NCBI RefSeq assembly: GCF_900111515.1
Contig: NZ_FOHS01000002.1
Span: forward strand, 930,001-994,000
Direction: 5' to 3'
Length of the DNA stretch: 64,000 nt
Source: Hymenobacter actinosclerus
GTDB taxonomy: Bacteria; Bacteroidota; Bacteroidia; Cytophagales; Hymenobacteraceae
Made by a program: the position numbers and the translations under genes. Positions 15,382 to 23,987 of the stretch are shown here, piece after piece. The stretch's first letter is position 1, and every line of letters begins with the position of its first letter. The notes under the pieces are model-generated. The model had not been told where the DNA came from, did not search any database, and worked only from the letters and a program-made list of their open reading frames with translations.

Positions 15382-16884
15382 ATGAGTGTAACTCCCGCTT
15401 CCAAGCCCTCTTTTGGCATGATTGGCCTCGGCACGATGGGCCGCAACCTGCTGCTGAATATGGCCGACCACGGCTTTTCCGTGGCCGGCTACGATAAGGA
15501 CGCCGCTAAAATTGCGCTGCTGGCCAAGGAAGGAGCAGGCAAGCCCGTGGCAGGTTTCACCGATCTGGCCACCTTCGTGAGCGGGCTGCAAACGCCGCGC
15601 GCCGTGATGATGCTGGTTCCCGCCGGCCCCATCGTAGACAGCGTGATTGCCGAGCTGCAACCCCTGCTGGCCCCCGGCGACATCATCATCGACGGCGGCA
15701 ACTCCCACTTCACCGATACCGAGCGGCGCGCCAAGGCCGTGGAAGCGGCCGGTTTCCACTTCTTTGGCATGGGCGTAAGCGGCGGCGAGGAAGGCGCCCG
15801 CTTCGGCCCGAGCATGATGCCCGGCGGCGACAAAGAGGCCTACCGCGTGATGCAGCCCCTGTTTGAGGCCATTGCCGCGCAGGTCGAGGGCCAGCCGTGC
15901 GTGACCTACATCGGCCCCGGCGCGGCCGGTCATTTCGTGAAAATGGTGCACAATGGCATCGAGTATGGCCTGATGCAGCTTATCGCCGAAACCTACGCCG
16001 TGCTGAAAACCGGCCTGGGCATGGATAACGCGGCCATCGGGCAGGTGTTTACGCAGTGGAACGAGGGCCGGCTGCAATCCTTCCTGCTGGATATTACGAA
16101 GGATATTTTCGGCTTCATGGCCCCAGGTACCAACCACCTGCTGCTCGACGATATCAAAGACGAAGCCCGTTCCAAGGGCACCGGCAAATGGACCTCCCAG
16201 GTAGCGATGGACCTGGAGCTGCCCGTCCCGACCATCGACACGGCCGTGGCCCTGCGCGATTTGTCGAAGTACAAGGCCCTGCGGGAGCAGCTAGCGGGGC
16301 TATACGGCCCGGCCGCCGGCAAGCTGCCGGTGGAGCGCGGGGCTTTTCTGGGGCAGCTGGAGCAGGCATTCTACTTCAGCATGGTCATCACCTACGCCCA
16401 GGGCATGCAGCTGCTTTCGAAGGCCTCGACGGATTTTTCCTACGAGCTGAACCTGGCCGACATTGCTAAAATCTGGCGCGGCGGCTGCATTATCCGCTCC
16501 GGTTTTCTCGGCGAGATATTCAACGCCTACCAGCACACGCCGGGCCTGGCCCACCTGCTGCTCGATGAGCAGGTGCAGCAACTGGTGAACGAAGCTGTGC
16601 CCGGCAGCCGCGCCGTGGTGGCGGCGGCGGCCACCGCCGGGCTGGCCCTGCCGGGCTACATGGCTTCGCTGAGCTACTTCGACACCTTCCGCACGGCGCG
16701 TATGCCGTCCAACCTCATCCAGGCCCAGCGCGATTACTTCGGGGCGCACACGTATGAGCTGATTGGCAAGGAAGGCGTTTTTCATACCCAGTGGACGCCC
16801 GAGCACGAGGACGCGGCTAACAAGCAGCAGGTGCAGGTGCAAGAGCACGGTGCGGATAAGGAGCCGGTGAAGCCAAACAGCTAA
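15382..16884 (+). CDS. gnd: 6-phosphogluconate dehydrogenase (decarboxylating)
   Basis: Oxidises and decarboxylates 6-phosphogluconate to ribulose 5-phosphate with NADP. 500 residues; about 30 longer than usual because of a charged C-terminal tail (EHEDAANKQQVQVQEHGADK). The nucleotide-binding motif GMIGLGTMGRNLLLNMADHG is near residue 11, the substrate motif GMGVSGGEEGARFGPSMMPG near residue 130, and KMVHNGIEYG contains the catalytic lysine. It begins the gnd-zwf-pgl operon for the oxidative pentose-phosphate pathway. Confidence 0.97.
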   Translation: MSVTPASKPSFGMIGLGTMGRNLLLNMADHGFSVAGYDKDAAKIALLAKEGAGKPVAGFTDLATFVSGLQTPRAVMMLVPAGPIVDSVIAELQPLLAPGDIIIDGGNSHFTDTERRAKAVEAAGFHFFGMGVSGGEEGARFGPSMMPGGDKEAYRVMQPLFEAIAAQVEGQPCVTYIGPGAAGHFVKMVHNGIEYGLMQLIAETYAVLKTGLGMDNAAIGQVFTQWNEGRLQSFLLDITKDIFGFMAPGTNHLLLDDIKDEARSKGTGKWTSQVAMDLELPVPTIDTAVALRDLSKYKALREQLAGLYGPAAGKLPVERGAFLGQLEQAFYFSMVITYAQGMQLLSKASTDFSYELNLADIAKIWRGGCIIRSGFLGEIFNAYQHTPGLAHLLLDEQVQQLVNEAVPGSRAVVAAAATAGLALPGYMASLSYFDTFRTARMPSNLIQAQRDYFGAHTYELIGKEGVFHTQWTPEHEDAANKQQVQVQEHGADKEPVKPNS

Positions 16885-16954
16885 GTCCCCGCCCGTCAGC
16901 CCTCGTTTTCGATGGGCACCCCCTTTTCTCTTGCTCAACCACGCTGCCCTTTCC

Positions 16955-18472
16955 ATGCCTAAGAACCCCAACATCAAGCCCACGGTCTTCATCATCTTCG
17001 GCGGTACCGGCGATTTAAACGCCCGCAAGCTGTCGCCCGCGCTTTATAACCTGTTTCTCGACGGCTGGCTGCCCGACCAGTTTGCCATCATCGGCACGGG
17101 CCGCACCAGGCTCACCGACGAGGAGTTCCGCACCAAACTGCTGGCCGACCTCAACCAGTTTTCACGCAATGGCAAGGCCAGGAAAGAGGATTGGGAAAAG
17201 TTTGCGCCGCACATTTTCTATCAGGTGGCCGACGTGAAGACGCCGGCCGCCTACGAGCAGTTTAGCCAGCGCATTGCGGCTTTTGAGGAGGACTGGAAAG
17301 TGCCGGCTAATGTAATTTACTACCTGGCGGTGGCCCCGGAGTTCTTCCCCATTATTGCCACGGGCATTGCCCAGCGTCATCCGGAGGATGACCCGACCCG
17401 GGTCCGCATCGTGATTGAAAAGCCGTTTGGGCACGACCTGGAGTCGGCCCGGGCATTGAATAAGCTGCTGGCCCAGCACTTTCAGGAGTGCCAGATTTAC
17501 CGCATCGACCACTACCTGGGCAAGGAAACGGTGCAGAACATCATGGCCTTTCGCTTCGCCAATGCCATCATGGAGCCGCTCTGGAACCGCAACAGCATCG
17601 AGCACGTCCAGATTTCGGTGACCGAGCAGTTGGGCGTGGGCGAGCGCACCGGCTACTACGACAACTCGGGCGCGCTGCGCGACATGATTCAGAACCACCT
17701 GCTACAGCTGCTGTGCCTGGTGGCCATGGATCCGCCCGTGAATTTCACGGCCGACGAGGTGCGCAACCGCAAGGTGGACGTGCTGCGCGCCATGCGCCGC
17801 TTCAAACCCGAAGATGTGCGCGAAGCGGCGGTACGCGGGCAGTACGCCGCGGGCTGGCTGGAGGGCAAGAAAGTGCCGGGCTACCGCGAGGAAAAGGGCG
17901 CCAACCCCGCCTCCAACACCGAAACCTTCGCTGCGGTGAAGTTTTTTGTGGACAACTGGCGCTGGCAGGGAGTGCCGTTTTACGTGCGCACGGGCAAGCG
18001 CCTGCACCGCTCGGCATCCATTATCAGCATTCAGTTCAAGGACGTACCGCACATTATTTTTCCGGCCGAAACGGGCGAAAGCTGGCAACAAAACCGCCTC
18101 ATTATCAGCATTCAACCCGAAATGAGCATCCGCCTGCAAGTGCAGGCCAAGCGCCCCGGCCTCGACATGATGCTCAACACCGTCGATATGGTGTTCGACT
18201 ACCAAGGCACCTACGCCGCCGAAGCCCCCGAAGCCTACGAAACACTGCTGCTCGATGCCATGCTGGGCGACCAGACCCTGTTCATGCGCGGCGACCAGGT
18301 GGAGGAAGCCTGGGATTTGATCATGCCCATCCTCAATGCCTGGCAGGGCCGCCCCAGCCTGAGCTTCCCCAACTACTCGGCCGATTCGTGGGGCCCGGAG
18401 CTGGCGGAGGCCCTCATTGCCCGCGACGGGTTTCACTGGTTCACGCTGCCGCTCGACGGCAAAAAGAAATAG
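16955..18472 (+). CDS. zwf: Glucose-6-phosphate 1-dehydrogenase
   Basis: Oxidises glucose 6-phosphate to 6-phosphogluconolactone, producing NADPH. 505 residues from the ATG at 16955 (MPKNPNIKPTVFIIFGGTGD); an in-frame TTG at 16931 is less likely. The GGTGDLNARKL nucleotide motif and the catalytic RIDHYLGKE segment are intact. It lies 70 bases after gnd and two bases before the pgl start, so the three genes form one operon. Confidence 0.97.
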   Translation: MPKNPNIKPTVFIIFGGTGDLNARKLSPALYNLFLDGWLPDQFAIIGTGRTRLTDEEFRTKLLADLNQFSRNGKARKEDWEKFAPHIFYQVADVKTPAAYEQFSQRIAAFEEDWKVPANVIYYLAVAPEFFPIIATGIAQRHPEDDPTRVRIVIEKPFGHDLESARALNKLLAQHFQECQIYRIDHYLGKETVQNIMAFRFANAIMEPLWNRNSIEHVQISVTEQLGVGERTGYYDNSGALRDMIQNHLLQLLCLVAMDPPVNFTADEVRNRKVDVLRAMRRFKPEDVREAAVRGQYAAGWLEGKKVPGYREEKGANPASNTETFAAVKFFVDNWRWQGVPFYVRTGKRLHRSASIISIQFKDVPHIIFPAETGESWQQNRLIISIQPEMSIRLQVQAKRPGLDMMLNTVDMVFDYQGTYAAEAPEAYETLLLDAMLGDQTLFMRGDQVEEAWDLIMPILNAWQGRPSLSFPNYSADSWGPELAEALIARDGFHWFTLPLDGKKK

Positions 18473-18474
18473 CC

Positions 18475-19200
18475 ATGGCCCAGCACGTTTTTGCTTCTGT
18501 GGAGGAGGTTTTGCACGGTTTGGCCGACTTCTTCGTGGCCCAGGCAACCCGGGCGGTAGCCGCGCGGGGCCGGTTCTCGGTGGCGCTTTCGGGCGGCAGC
18601 TCGCCCAAAAAACTCTACGAGCTGCTGGCCTCCCCCGCCTACCGCCAACGGGTGCCGTGGGCACAAACGTATTTCTTCTTCGGCGATGAGCGCAACGTGC
18701 CGGCCACCGATGCGCAGAGCAATTACCTGCTGGCCAAAACGGCGCTACTGGCTCCGCTAAATATTGCCACCGACCACGTTTTTGCCGTTAACACGCTGCT
18801 GCCGCCCAGTGCGGCGGCAGCAGCGTACACGCAAAGCATCAGGGCCTTTTTCGAAGGGGAAGAAGCGCAGTTTGATTTGGTGCTGCTGGGCCTGGGCGAC
18901 AACGCGCACACGGCTTCGCTGTTTCCGCGTACGGCCGTGCTGTCCGCCATCACGGCCGACATGCAGGCCGTGTTTGTACCCGAAGTCGATGGGTACCGCC
19001 TCACCTTCACCGCTCCGCTCATCAACCAGGCCCGCGCCGTGGCCTTTCTGGTTTTCGGCGCTGATAAGGCCGCAGCCGTGCGGCGGGTTTTAGCGGGCGA
19101 ACGAAACCCCGAAGAGTACCCGGCGCAACTCATCGCGCCGGCGGCTGGCGAGGCAGCCTGGTTTCTGGACGAAGCAGCGGCGGCAGAATTGCCGCGTTGA
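18475..19200 (+). CDS. pgl: 6-phosphogluconolactonase (DevB/SOL family)
   Basis: Hydrolyses 6-phosphogluconolactone between the Zwf and Gnd steps. 241 residues with VALSGGSSPKKLYELL near the N-terminus, FFGDERNVPATDAQSNY in the middle and LLGLGDNAHTASLFP, all typical of the family. The ATG at 18475 follows the zwf stop by two bases, which decides the start; the frame itself runs far upstream inside zwf. Last gene of the operon. Confidence 0.96.
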   Translation: MAQHVFASVEEVLHGLADFFVAQATRAVAARGRFSVALSGGSSPKKLYELLASPAYRQRVPWAQTYFFFGDERNVPATDAQSNYLLAKTALLAPLNIATDHVFAVNTLLPPSAAAAAYTQSIRAFFEGEEAQFDLVLLGLGDNAHTASLFPRTAVLSAITADMQAVFVPEVDGYRLTFTAPLINQARAVAFLVFGADKAAAVRRVLAGERNPEEYPAQLIAPAAGEAAWFLDEAAAAELPR

Positions 19201-19537
19201 CAGCCGGCCGCAAGAACAATGGCAGCTCATTCTGTACGCTAATCACTCCGCACACTAAATGGCCGTTTTCTAACCTTATGGTAATGTATATCAGTAAGGG
19301 TTTCGGCTAACACTTGCCTTAAGTGCTGTATACTCTGTAGCCAACGGACTGCTATAGTGGTTTCTCGAACGGTGTATCCAGCCGGGTGTAGGGGGTGTAG
19401 AGACGCATATTTGCGTCTCCTCGTTGGACGGTAACGGGCCAACGATGCGGACGACAAGACGCAGATATGCGTCTCTACAGCCTGGGTCTACCGTTCACGA
19501 AACCGCATAAAGCCGGCTCGTTTAAATAACTTGCCTT
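19201..19537. other. Convergent gap holding only a repeat
   Basis: 337 bases between the pgl stop and the esterase stop. It is largely occupied by the long inverted repeat at 19369-19505. No gene seen. Confidence 0.6.
19369..19505. repeat. Long nested inverted repeat, GTAGAGACGC family
   Basis: Inner arms TGTAGAGACGCATATTTGCG (19396 on) and AGACGCAGATATGCGTCTCT (19457 on) pair with one or two mismatches. Outer ends GGTTTC.CGAACGGT and ACCGTTC.CGAAACC also pair, giving a hairpin about 137 bases long between convergent genes. It shares the TGTAGAGACGCA start with the elements at 22244 and 14894 but differs inside. Confidence 0.75.
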
Positions 19538-20521
19538 CTACCGCTTGTAAACCTTCTTCAGGAAAGCATCAATGAAGCCGACAGTGGGCTCAAACCAGGG
19601 GGCGAACAGGGGAAAAGTATGAGGCGCCTCCGAAAAAGTATGCACCTCGGAGTAAATGCCATGCCGGGATAACACTTTTCTGAAGTCGTTGCGGCCGGCG
19701 TGCATCCGGTCTACCGAGCTGTTGAGGAAGAGAAAAGGTGGCGTGTTTCGGTCCACGTGAGTTAGTGGCGACGCCTCCTGCCAAAGGGCAGGGTTCTCGC
19801 TTTTAGAATACCCAAACCAGTAGGTAGCCGCCGAGGTGGCGCGGGAGTCATCTCCCTCGCCCGATTCCGGGTGGACGAATGACAGGATGCCATCAATATC
19901 CACTACGGCCTGGACTTTGCCGGATACGGCGAAACGGCCGTGCTGCCCCGCGTAGGCAGAGTCGTGGTTGGTAGAGCCCAAAAAAGCTGCTAGCTCCCCG
20001 CCGGATGAAAACCCCAGCGCGGTGATTTGAGCCGTATCCAGATTGAACCGCTTCGCATTTTCCCTGATCCAGCGCACGGCCGCTCGCAGGTCATGGACCG
20101 GGGCCGGATAGAGGGCCTCCGTGGAGAGCCGGTAGTCGGCAGTAAAGCACACGTAGCCTAACTCTGCCAGCCGTTGCGCCAGCGGGATGTGCTGTTGCCG
20201 GCTGCCACTCCGCCATCCGCCCCCATGAATGAGCAGGATAGCAGATGCCTTGGCCTTATGTTTTTTTCTTGGAAAAAAGGCGTCCAACCGTAACTCCCGG
20301 TTGCCCGCCGAGCTATACACCACGTTGCGTTTCTCCCGCACAGCAAGCCGCGAAAACTCCTGTACCAGTTTAATATCCGGGTGCTTTTTCCGGGCCTTGA
20401 CGTAGGCGCTTGCGTTGGAAAAGGACGTGTCGCGTACTCCCGTCAGCCCGGAGGTGTTTTGAGCCTGGGCGGAGGCTGTGACAAACAGGATAAGAAGGCC
20501 TACGAAGTAGATTCTCAACAT
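19538..20521 (-). CDS. Exported alpha/beta-hydrolase (carboxylesterase-like)
   Basis: A 327-residue secreted esterase with signal peptide MLRIYFVGLLILFVTASAQAQ. The oxyanion motif HGGGW follows ILLI near residue 100, and the nucleophile elbow is GFSSGG near residue 170; an Asp and a His (APHTFPLF) near the end complete the triad. The fold matches the BD-FAE/acetyl-xylan-esterase-like hydrolases found in carbohydrate loci. It lies downstream of the pectin locus on the same strand, so removal of acetyl or other esters from plant polysaccharides is plausible but not shown. Confidence 0.85.
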   Translation of the reverse strand: MLRIYFVGLLILFVTASAQAQNTSGLTGVRDTSFSNASAYVKARKKHPDIKLVQEFSRLAVREKRNVVYSSAGNRELRLDAFFPRKKHKAKASAILLIHGGGWRSGSRQQHIPLAQRLAELGYVCFTADYRLSTEALYPAPVHDLRAAVRWIRENAKRFNLDTAQITALGFSSGGELAAFLGSTNHDSAYAGQHGRFAVSGKVQAVVDIDGILSFVHPESGEGDDSRATSAATYWFGYSKSENPALWQEASPLTHVDRNTPPFLFLNSSVDRMHAGRNDFRKVLSRHGIYSEVHTFSEAPHTFPLFAPWFEPTVGFIDAFLKKVYKR

Positions 20522-20669
20522 AAGGGAAGGGTTATGGAAGAACTAGTCGCCTGACCTTGCCTGATACCGGTTAAGCGAATCTTCCTCACAGATCGTCATA
20601 GAGGCTTGAAGCTCCTGAATTTCGACAGGGCGTCCCGGCCCGTAGCATCTGCCGCCCACGACAACCCTG

Positions 20670-22211
20670 CTAAATGTTCTCGGGCAGGCGGATGGCGTCG
20701 TCGAAGTTACCCAGGATGGGCTTTTCGCCCTCGGTGACGGCCTCAACCAGCAGCGCGCCGCCCACGAAGGCCCCTTTCCACGATTCGCCCAACCCGCCGA
20801 ACACTTCGGCCCGGTCGCCGCGGGAGCGCAGCTGGTTGAGGCCCACTTTGAAGGCGCGCACCTCCTTGGCCGTGCGGGCGGCCCACTTTTCGTCGTCGGA
20901 GGCCAGGGCGGCCACCAGCGCCCCGTTGCTGATGTTCATCTCGCCCACCAGCTCCTCTACCCTGTCCACCAGCACGATGCTGTCGATGGGGCCGAAGGGC
21001 TCCTTGAAGTACAGCTCGCTCTGGCGCGGCAGGTTCACCAGCGCCCGCGGGGCGCGGTAGGCGCTCATGTCCTGGCCGGGCAGAAACAGGCTCTCATCGA
21101 GCCGACCCTCGTAAATGGGCGTGGCTCCGGTTTTCAGGGCATCCTGGTAGAGGCGGTCCAGGTCCTGGGCCTGGCGGGCGTTGATGACGGGGCCGAAGGC
21201 CAGCTCGGGCAGCGCGTCGCCGGGCGCATCGACCAGCGTGGGGTTGCCCACTTGCAGGGCCCGCACCGTGTTCCAGTAGGTTTCCAGGAATTGCGGGAAC
21301 AGCCGGCGCTCCACTACGAAGCGCACGTAGGCCGTGCAGCGCTGCTTGCCGTAGTCGTAGCCCTTGCGCAGCTGCTGGGCCAGCGCGTCCCAGTCGGAGT
21401 AGTCCCAGATACCGTAGGTGTTGACGCCTTCCATTTCCAGCATGTAGCGCTTGTCCTGCTGGGCCAGCGCGTCGGCGATGTTGCGCCCGTTGTAGCGCCC
21501 GCCCACGAAGCTGAGGCAGTCCACGGCGTCGTTGCGCACCAGCACGTCGCTCAGCTCGCCGCCCGAGCCGCTGACCAGCGTTACGGGCAGCCCGCAGCGG
21601 CGGGCCACGGCAAAGGTCAAACTCAGGGAAATAAAGCCGCCGTCAGTCGGCGTTTTGGCAATCACGGCGTTGCCGCACAGCACCTGCACCAGCACCGCGT
21701 GCAGCAGCACCGACATGGGGTAGTTCCAGGAGGCAATGTTGCTGACCAGCCCCAGCGGCCGGCGCTTGCCCAGCATGCCCTCAATATTATCCACGTACCA
21801 CTGCACGCCATCGATGGCGCGGTCGATGTCGGTGAAGCCCAGCTTGTAGGTCTTGCCGATTTCCCACATCAGCAGCTTGCCTATCAGCTCCACATGGGGC
21901 TGCAATTGGGTCAGGCAGTCCTCCACCCGGCGGCGGCGCTCGTCCAGGTCGGTGGCGGCCCAGGCGGCGGCTTCGGCCTTGGCCGCCCGCACGGCCCGCC
22001 CGGCAGTAGCCTCATCGAGCATGGGCAGCTGGCCAATTACGCTCCCATCGATAGGCGAGACGAAGTCGCGGGGCTGGCCCGGCTCCTGCCAGCGGCCTTC
22101 CATCAGGTTGAGAAAGCCGCTGCCGTCGGGCGTGAAGATTTCGGGCGCGGCGGCTTTGGTCTGGGCCAGCAGGTGAACAAATTCTACTTCGGGAGAAACG
22201 ATTTTGGGCAT
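20670..22211 (-). CDS. Aldehyde dehydrogenase family protein
   Basis: A 513-residue NAD(P)-dependent aldehyde dehydrogenase. Typical elements are GLVSNIASWNYPMSVLLHAV, a Rossmann region, LEMEGVNTYGIWD in place of the common ELGGK and the catalytic cysteine in GKQRCTAYVRF. The C-terminal part has EPFGPIDSIVLVD and GGLGESWKGAFVGG. The EMEGVN variant puts it in a less studied branch and I do not assign a substrate. The ATG at 22211 fits the family start; longer versions run into the repeat. A palindromic repeat separates it from fbp. Confidence 0.88.
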   Translation of the reverse strand: MPKIVSPEVEFVHLLAQTKAAAPEIFTPDGSGFLNLMEGRWQEPGQPRDFVSPIDGSVIGQLPMLDEATAGRAVRAAKAEAAAWAATDLDERRRRVEDCLTQLQPHVELIGKLLMWEIGKTYKLGFTDIDRAIDGVQWYVDNIEGMLGKRRPLGLVSNIASWNYPMSVLLHAVLVQVLCGNAVIAKTPTDGGFISLSLTFAVARRCGLPVTLVSGSGGELSDVLVRNDAVDCLSFVGGRYNGRNIADALAQQDKRYMLEMEGVNTYGIWDYSDWDALAQQLRKGYDYGKQRCTAYVRFVVERRLFPQFLETYWNTVRALQVGNPTLVDAPGDALPELAFGPVINARQAQDLDRLYQDALKTGATPIYEGRLDESLFLPGQDMSAYRAPRALVNLPRQSELYFKEPFGPIDSIVLVDRVEELVGEMNISNGALVAALASDDEKWAARTAKEVRAFKVGLNQLRSRGDRAEVFGGLGESWKGAFVGGALLVEAVTEGEKPILGNFDDAIRLPENI

Positions 22212-22243
22212 AACGGGGAAAGGCTTCTTGGGCAATAGAATGG

Positions 22244-22364
22244 TGTAGAGACGCAATAGTTGGAGTCTTATCGGTGAACAAAATCACAGAAAAGCTAACG
22301 TCAGCAACGACGAGACTCCAACTATTGCGTCTCTACATCCTGTACATGAACTCGAAATTTGCGG
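22244..22364. repeat. Dispersed palindromic repeat, second copy (GTAGAGACGC family)
   Basis: Perfect 25-bp arms at 22244-22268 and 22313-22337 begin TGTAGAGACGCAATAGTTGG. The right flank CTGTACATGAACTCGAAATT matches that of 62267-62336 and, with changes, that of 14894-15044. It sits between fbp and the aldehyde dehydrogenase gene. Confidence 0.85.
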
Positions 22365-22380
22365 TAGTTTAAACAGCGTC

Positions 22381-23391
22381 TTAAACCGAGGCCGCTGATT
22401 CGGCCAGCAGGCTGGTCATCAGCTCCGGGGAGCCGACAAACAGGGGGCTCCGCTGGTGGAAATCGGTGGGTTCCAGGTCGAGCATGGGGCCCTGTCCGGT
22501 TTCGGCCCGGCCGCCGGCCTGCTCGATAAGCAGGGCCAGCGGGAAGTTCTCGTAGAGCACGCGCAGCTTGCCCGCGGGGTTTTTGGCCGTGGGCGGATAC
22601 AGATAGATGCCGCCCGTGAACAGGTTGCGGTGGTAGTCGGCCACCAGCGAGCCCACGTAGCGGCCGCTCATGCGCTGTTGCTTGCAGCGGGTGAGGAAGG
22701 CGCGTACGTACTCGGGGTAGTCGAACCAGTTGCCCTCGTTGCAGCTGAATACCGGGCCGGTGGCCGGAATGGTGATGTTAGGGTGGGAAAGGAAGAATTC
22801 GCCCAGCGAGTTTTCGTAGGTGAAGCCCACCACGCCGTGGCCGGTGGTGTACACGAGCATGGTGCTGGTGCCGTACAGGATGTAGCCCGCCGCTATCTGG
22901 GCCCGTCCGCCCTGCAAAAAATCGGCCCGCGTGGCCGGCCCGCCCACGGCCGACACGCGGCGGTAGATGCTGAAGATGGTGCCAATGCTCACGTTCACAT
23001 CGATGTTGCTCGAACCGTCGAGCGGGTCGATGGCCACCACGTACCGGCCCTTCATGTTGCCGGTCTGGATGATGTCGTCCTCTTCCTCGCTGAGGATGGC
23101 GCAGGCCTCGCCCCCGTTGCGCAGGGCCCGGATGAAACGGATGTTGGCCTCCACATCGAGGCGCTGCTGCTGCTCGCCCTGCACGTTCTGCTGACCCATG
23201 CTACCGATGATGCCCGTCAGGCCCGCCCGGTTCACGTCGCGGTGCACGATTTTGCCAGCCAGCGCCAGGTCGCGCAGCAGCTGGCTTAGTTCGCCGGTGG
23301 CGTAGGCAAACTCGGCCTGAGCGCGCATGATGTAGCGGTCCAGCGTCGTGCCCACGGGTTGGGCCAGCGTGTTTTCGGAGGTCAGATTCAT
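22381..23391 (-). CDS. fbp: Class I fructose-1,6-bisphosphatase
   Basis: Gluconeogenic enzyme removing the C1 phosphate of fructose 1,6-bisphosphate. 336 residues, normal for class I. The metal and substrate motif VVAIDPLDGSSNIDVNVSIG is intact, and the acidic loop AILSEEEDDII precedes it. GKLRVLYENFPLALLIEQAGG near the C-terminus is also typical. Located just downstream of the pectin catabolic run, where growth on uronates would make gluconeogenesis necessary; the link is inference. Confidence 0.97.
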   Translation of the reverse strand: MNLTSENTLAQPVGTTLDRYIMRAQAEFAYATGELSQLLRDLALAGKIVHRDVNRAGLTGIIGSMGQQNVQGEQQQRLDVEANIRFIRALRNGGEACAILSEEEDDIIQTGNMKGRYVVAIDPLDGSSNIDVNVSIGTIFSIYRRVSAVGGPATRADFLQGGRAQIAAGYILYGTSTMLVYTTGHGVVGFTYENSLGEFFLSHPNITIPATGPVFSCNEGNWFDYPEYVRAFLTRCKQQRMSGRYVGSLVADYHRNLFTGGIYLYPPTAKNPAGKLRVLYENFPLALLIEQAGGRAETGQGPMLDLEPTDFHQRSPLFVGSPELMTSLLAESAASV

Positions 23392-23496
23392 GCGCGGAAC
23401 GAGTTCAGAATGCCTGTCAGCCTTAGTGGGGCAGCATCCATAGAGTTGGCTGATGCCCTGGTTTTCTCTTCAAGCTTGGTAGAGCGGGCAATGAGC

Positions 23497-23967
23497 CTAG
23501 CCCTTGCTGTCGGGTTGTTTCTGGCTCTGCCAGAGCACCACCTGCCAGCCTTTTTTCGGGTCCTTGATTTGGACTACCACGTACTTGAGGTGGGCCAGGT
23601 TGGCCGAGCCGTCGGGCTTGTTGGGCAGCGTGATGGTGATGGTGCCGTTGACTACGGCCGCTTTGCCGGCGTTGTAGGCGCGCACGTTTAGGGCTTCCAC
23701 CGCAATGTTATCGTACTGGCTTTTACCGTCGCGGATGCTTTGCAGATAGTCGGGTTTGCCGTTTTGCTTGCCGTTGGAGTGGGTGTAGATAAGGTCGTCG
23801 GCGAAGGCCTGTTCGAGGTAGGCGAAGTCTTTGCTCACCTGAGCGGCAAAGCGGCGGCGCTCCAGGGCCTCCACCTCTTTGGCCGCAGCCTGGTCTTTTT
23901 TCGATTGGGCAAAGGCCAGGGCGGGCAGCACCAGCAGCAGGGCCAGCAGACAACGAATCAGTTTCAT
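23497..23967 (-). CDS. Exported NTF2-like (SnoaL/DUF4440) protein
   Basis: 156 residues with a signal peptide (MKLIRCLLALLLVLPALAFAQ) and one NTF2-like cone domain: ALERRRFAAQVSKDFAYLEQ, FADDLIYTHSNGKQNGK and KYVVVQIKDPKKGWQVVLWQ match the DUF4440 pattern. Function is unknown; members bind small ligands. It lies 20 bases after the hexuronate transporter gene on the same strand, so it is the last member of the pectin run or a co-transcribed passenger. Confidence 0.85.
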   Translation of the reverse strand: MKLIRCLLALLLVLPALAFAQSKKDQAAAKEVEALERRRFAAQVSKDFAYLEQAFADDLIYTHSNGKQNGKPDYLQSIRDGKSQYDNIAVEALNVRAYNAGKAAVVNGTITITLPNKPDGSANLAHLKYVVVQIKDPKKGWQVVLWQSQKQPDSKG

Positions 23968-23987
23968 AACGCAGAAAGAACAAGTGG

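Noticed and set aside
17488..18474. Upstream extension of pgl inside zwf
   Set aside because: The extension is zwf read in another frame; the ATG at 18475 right after the zwf stop gives the normal protein.
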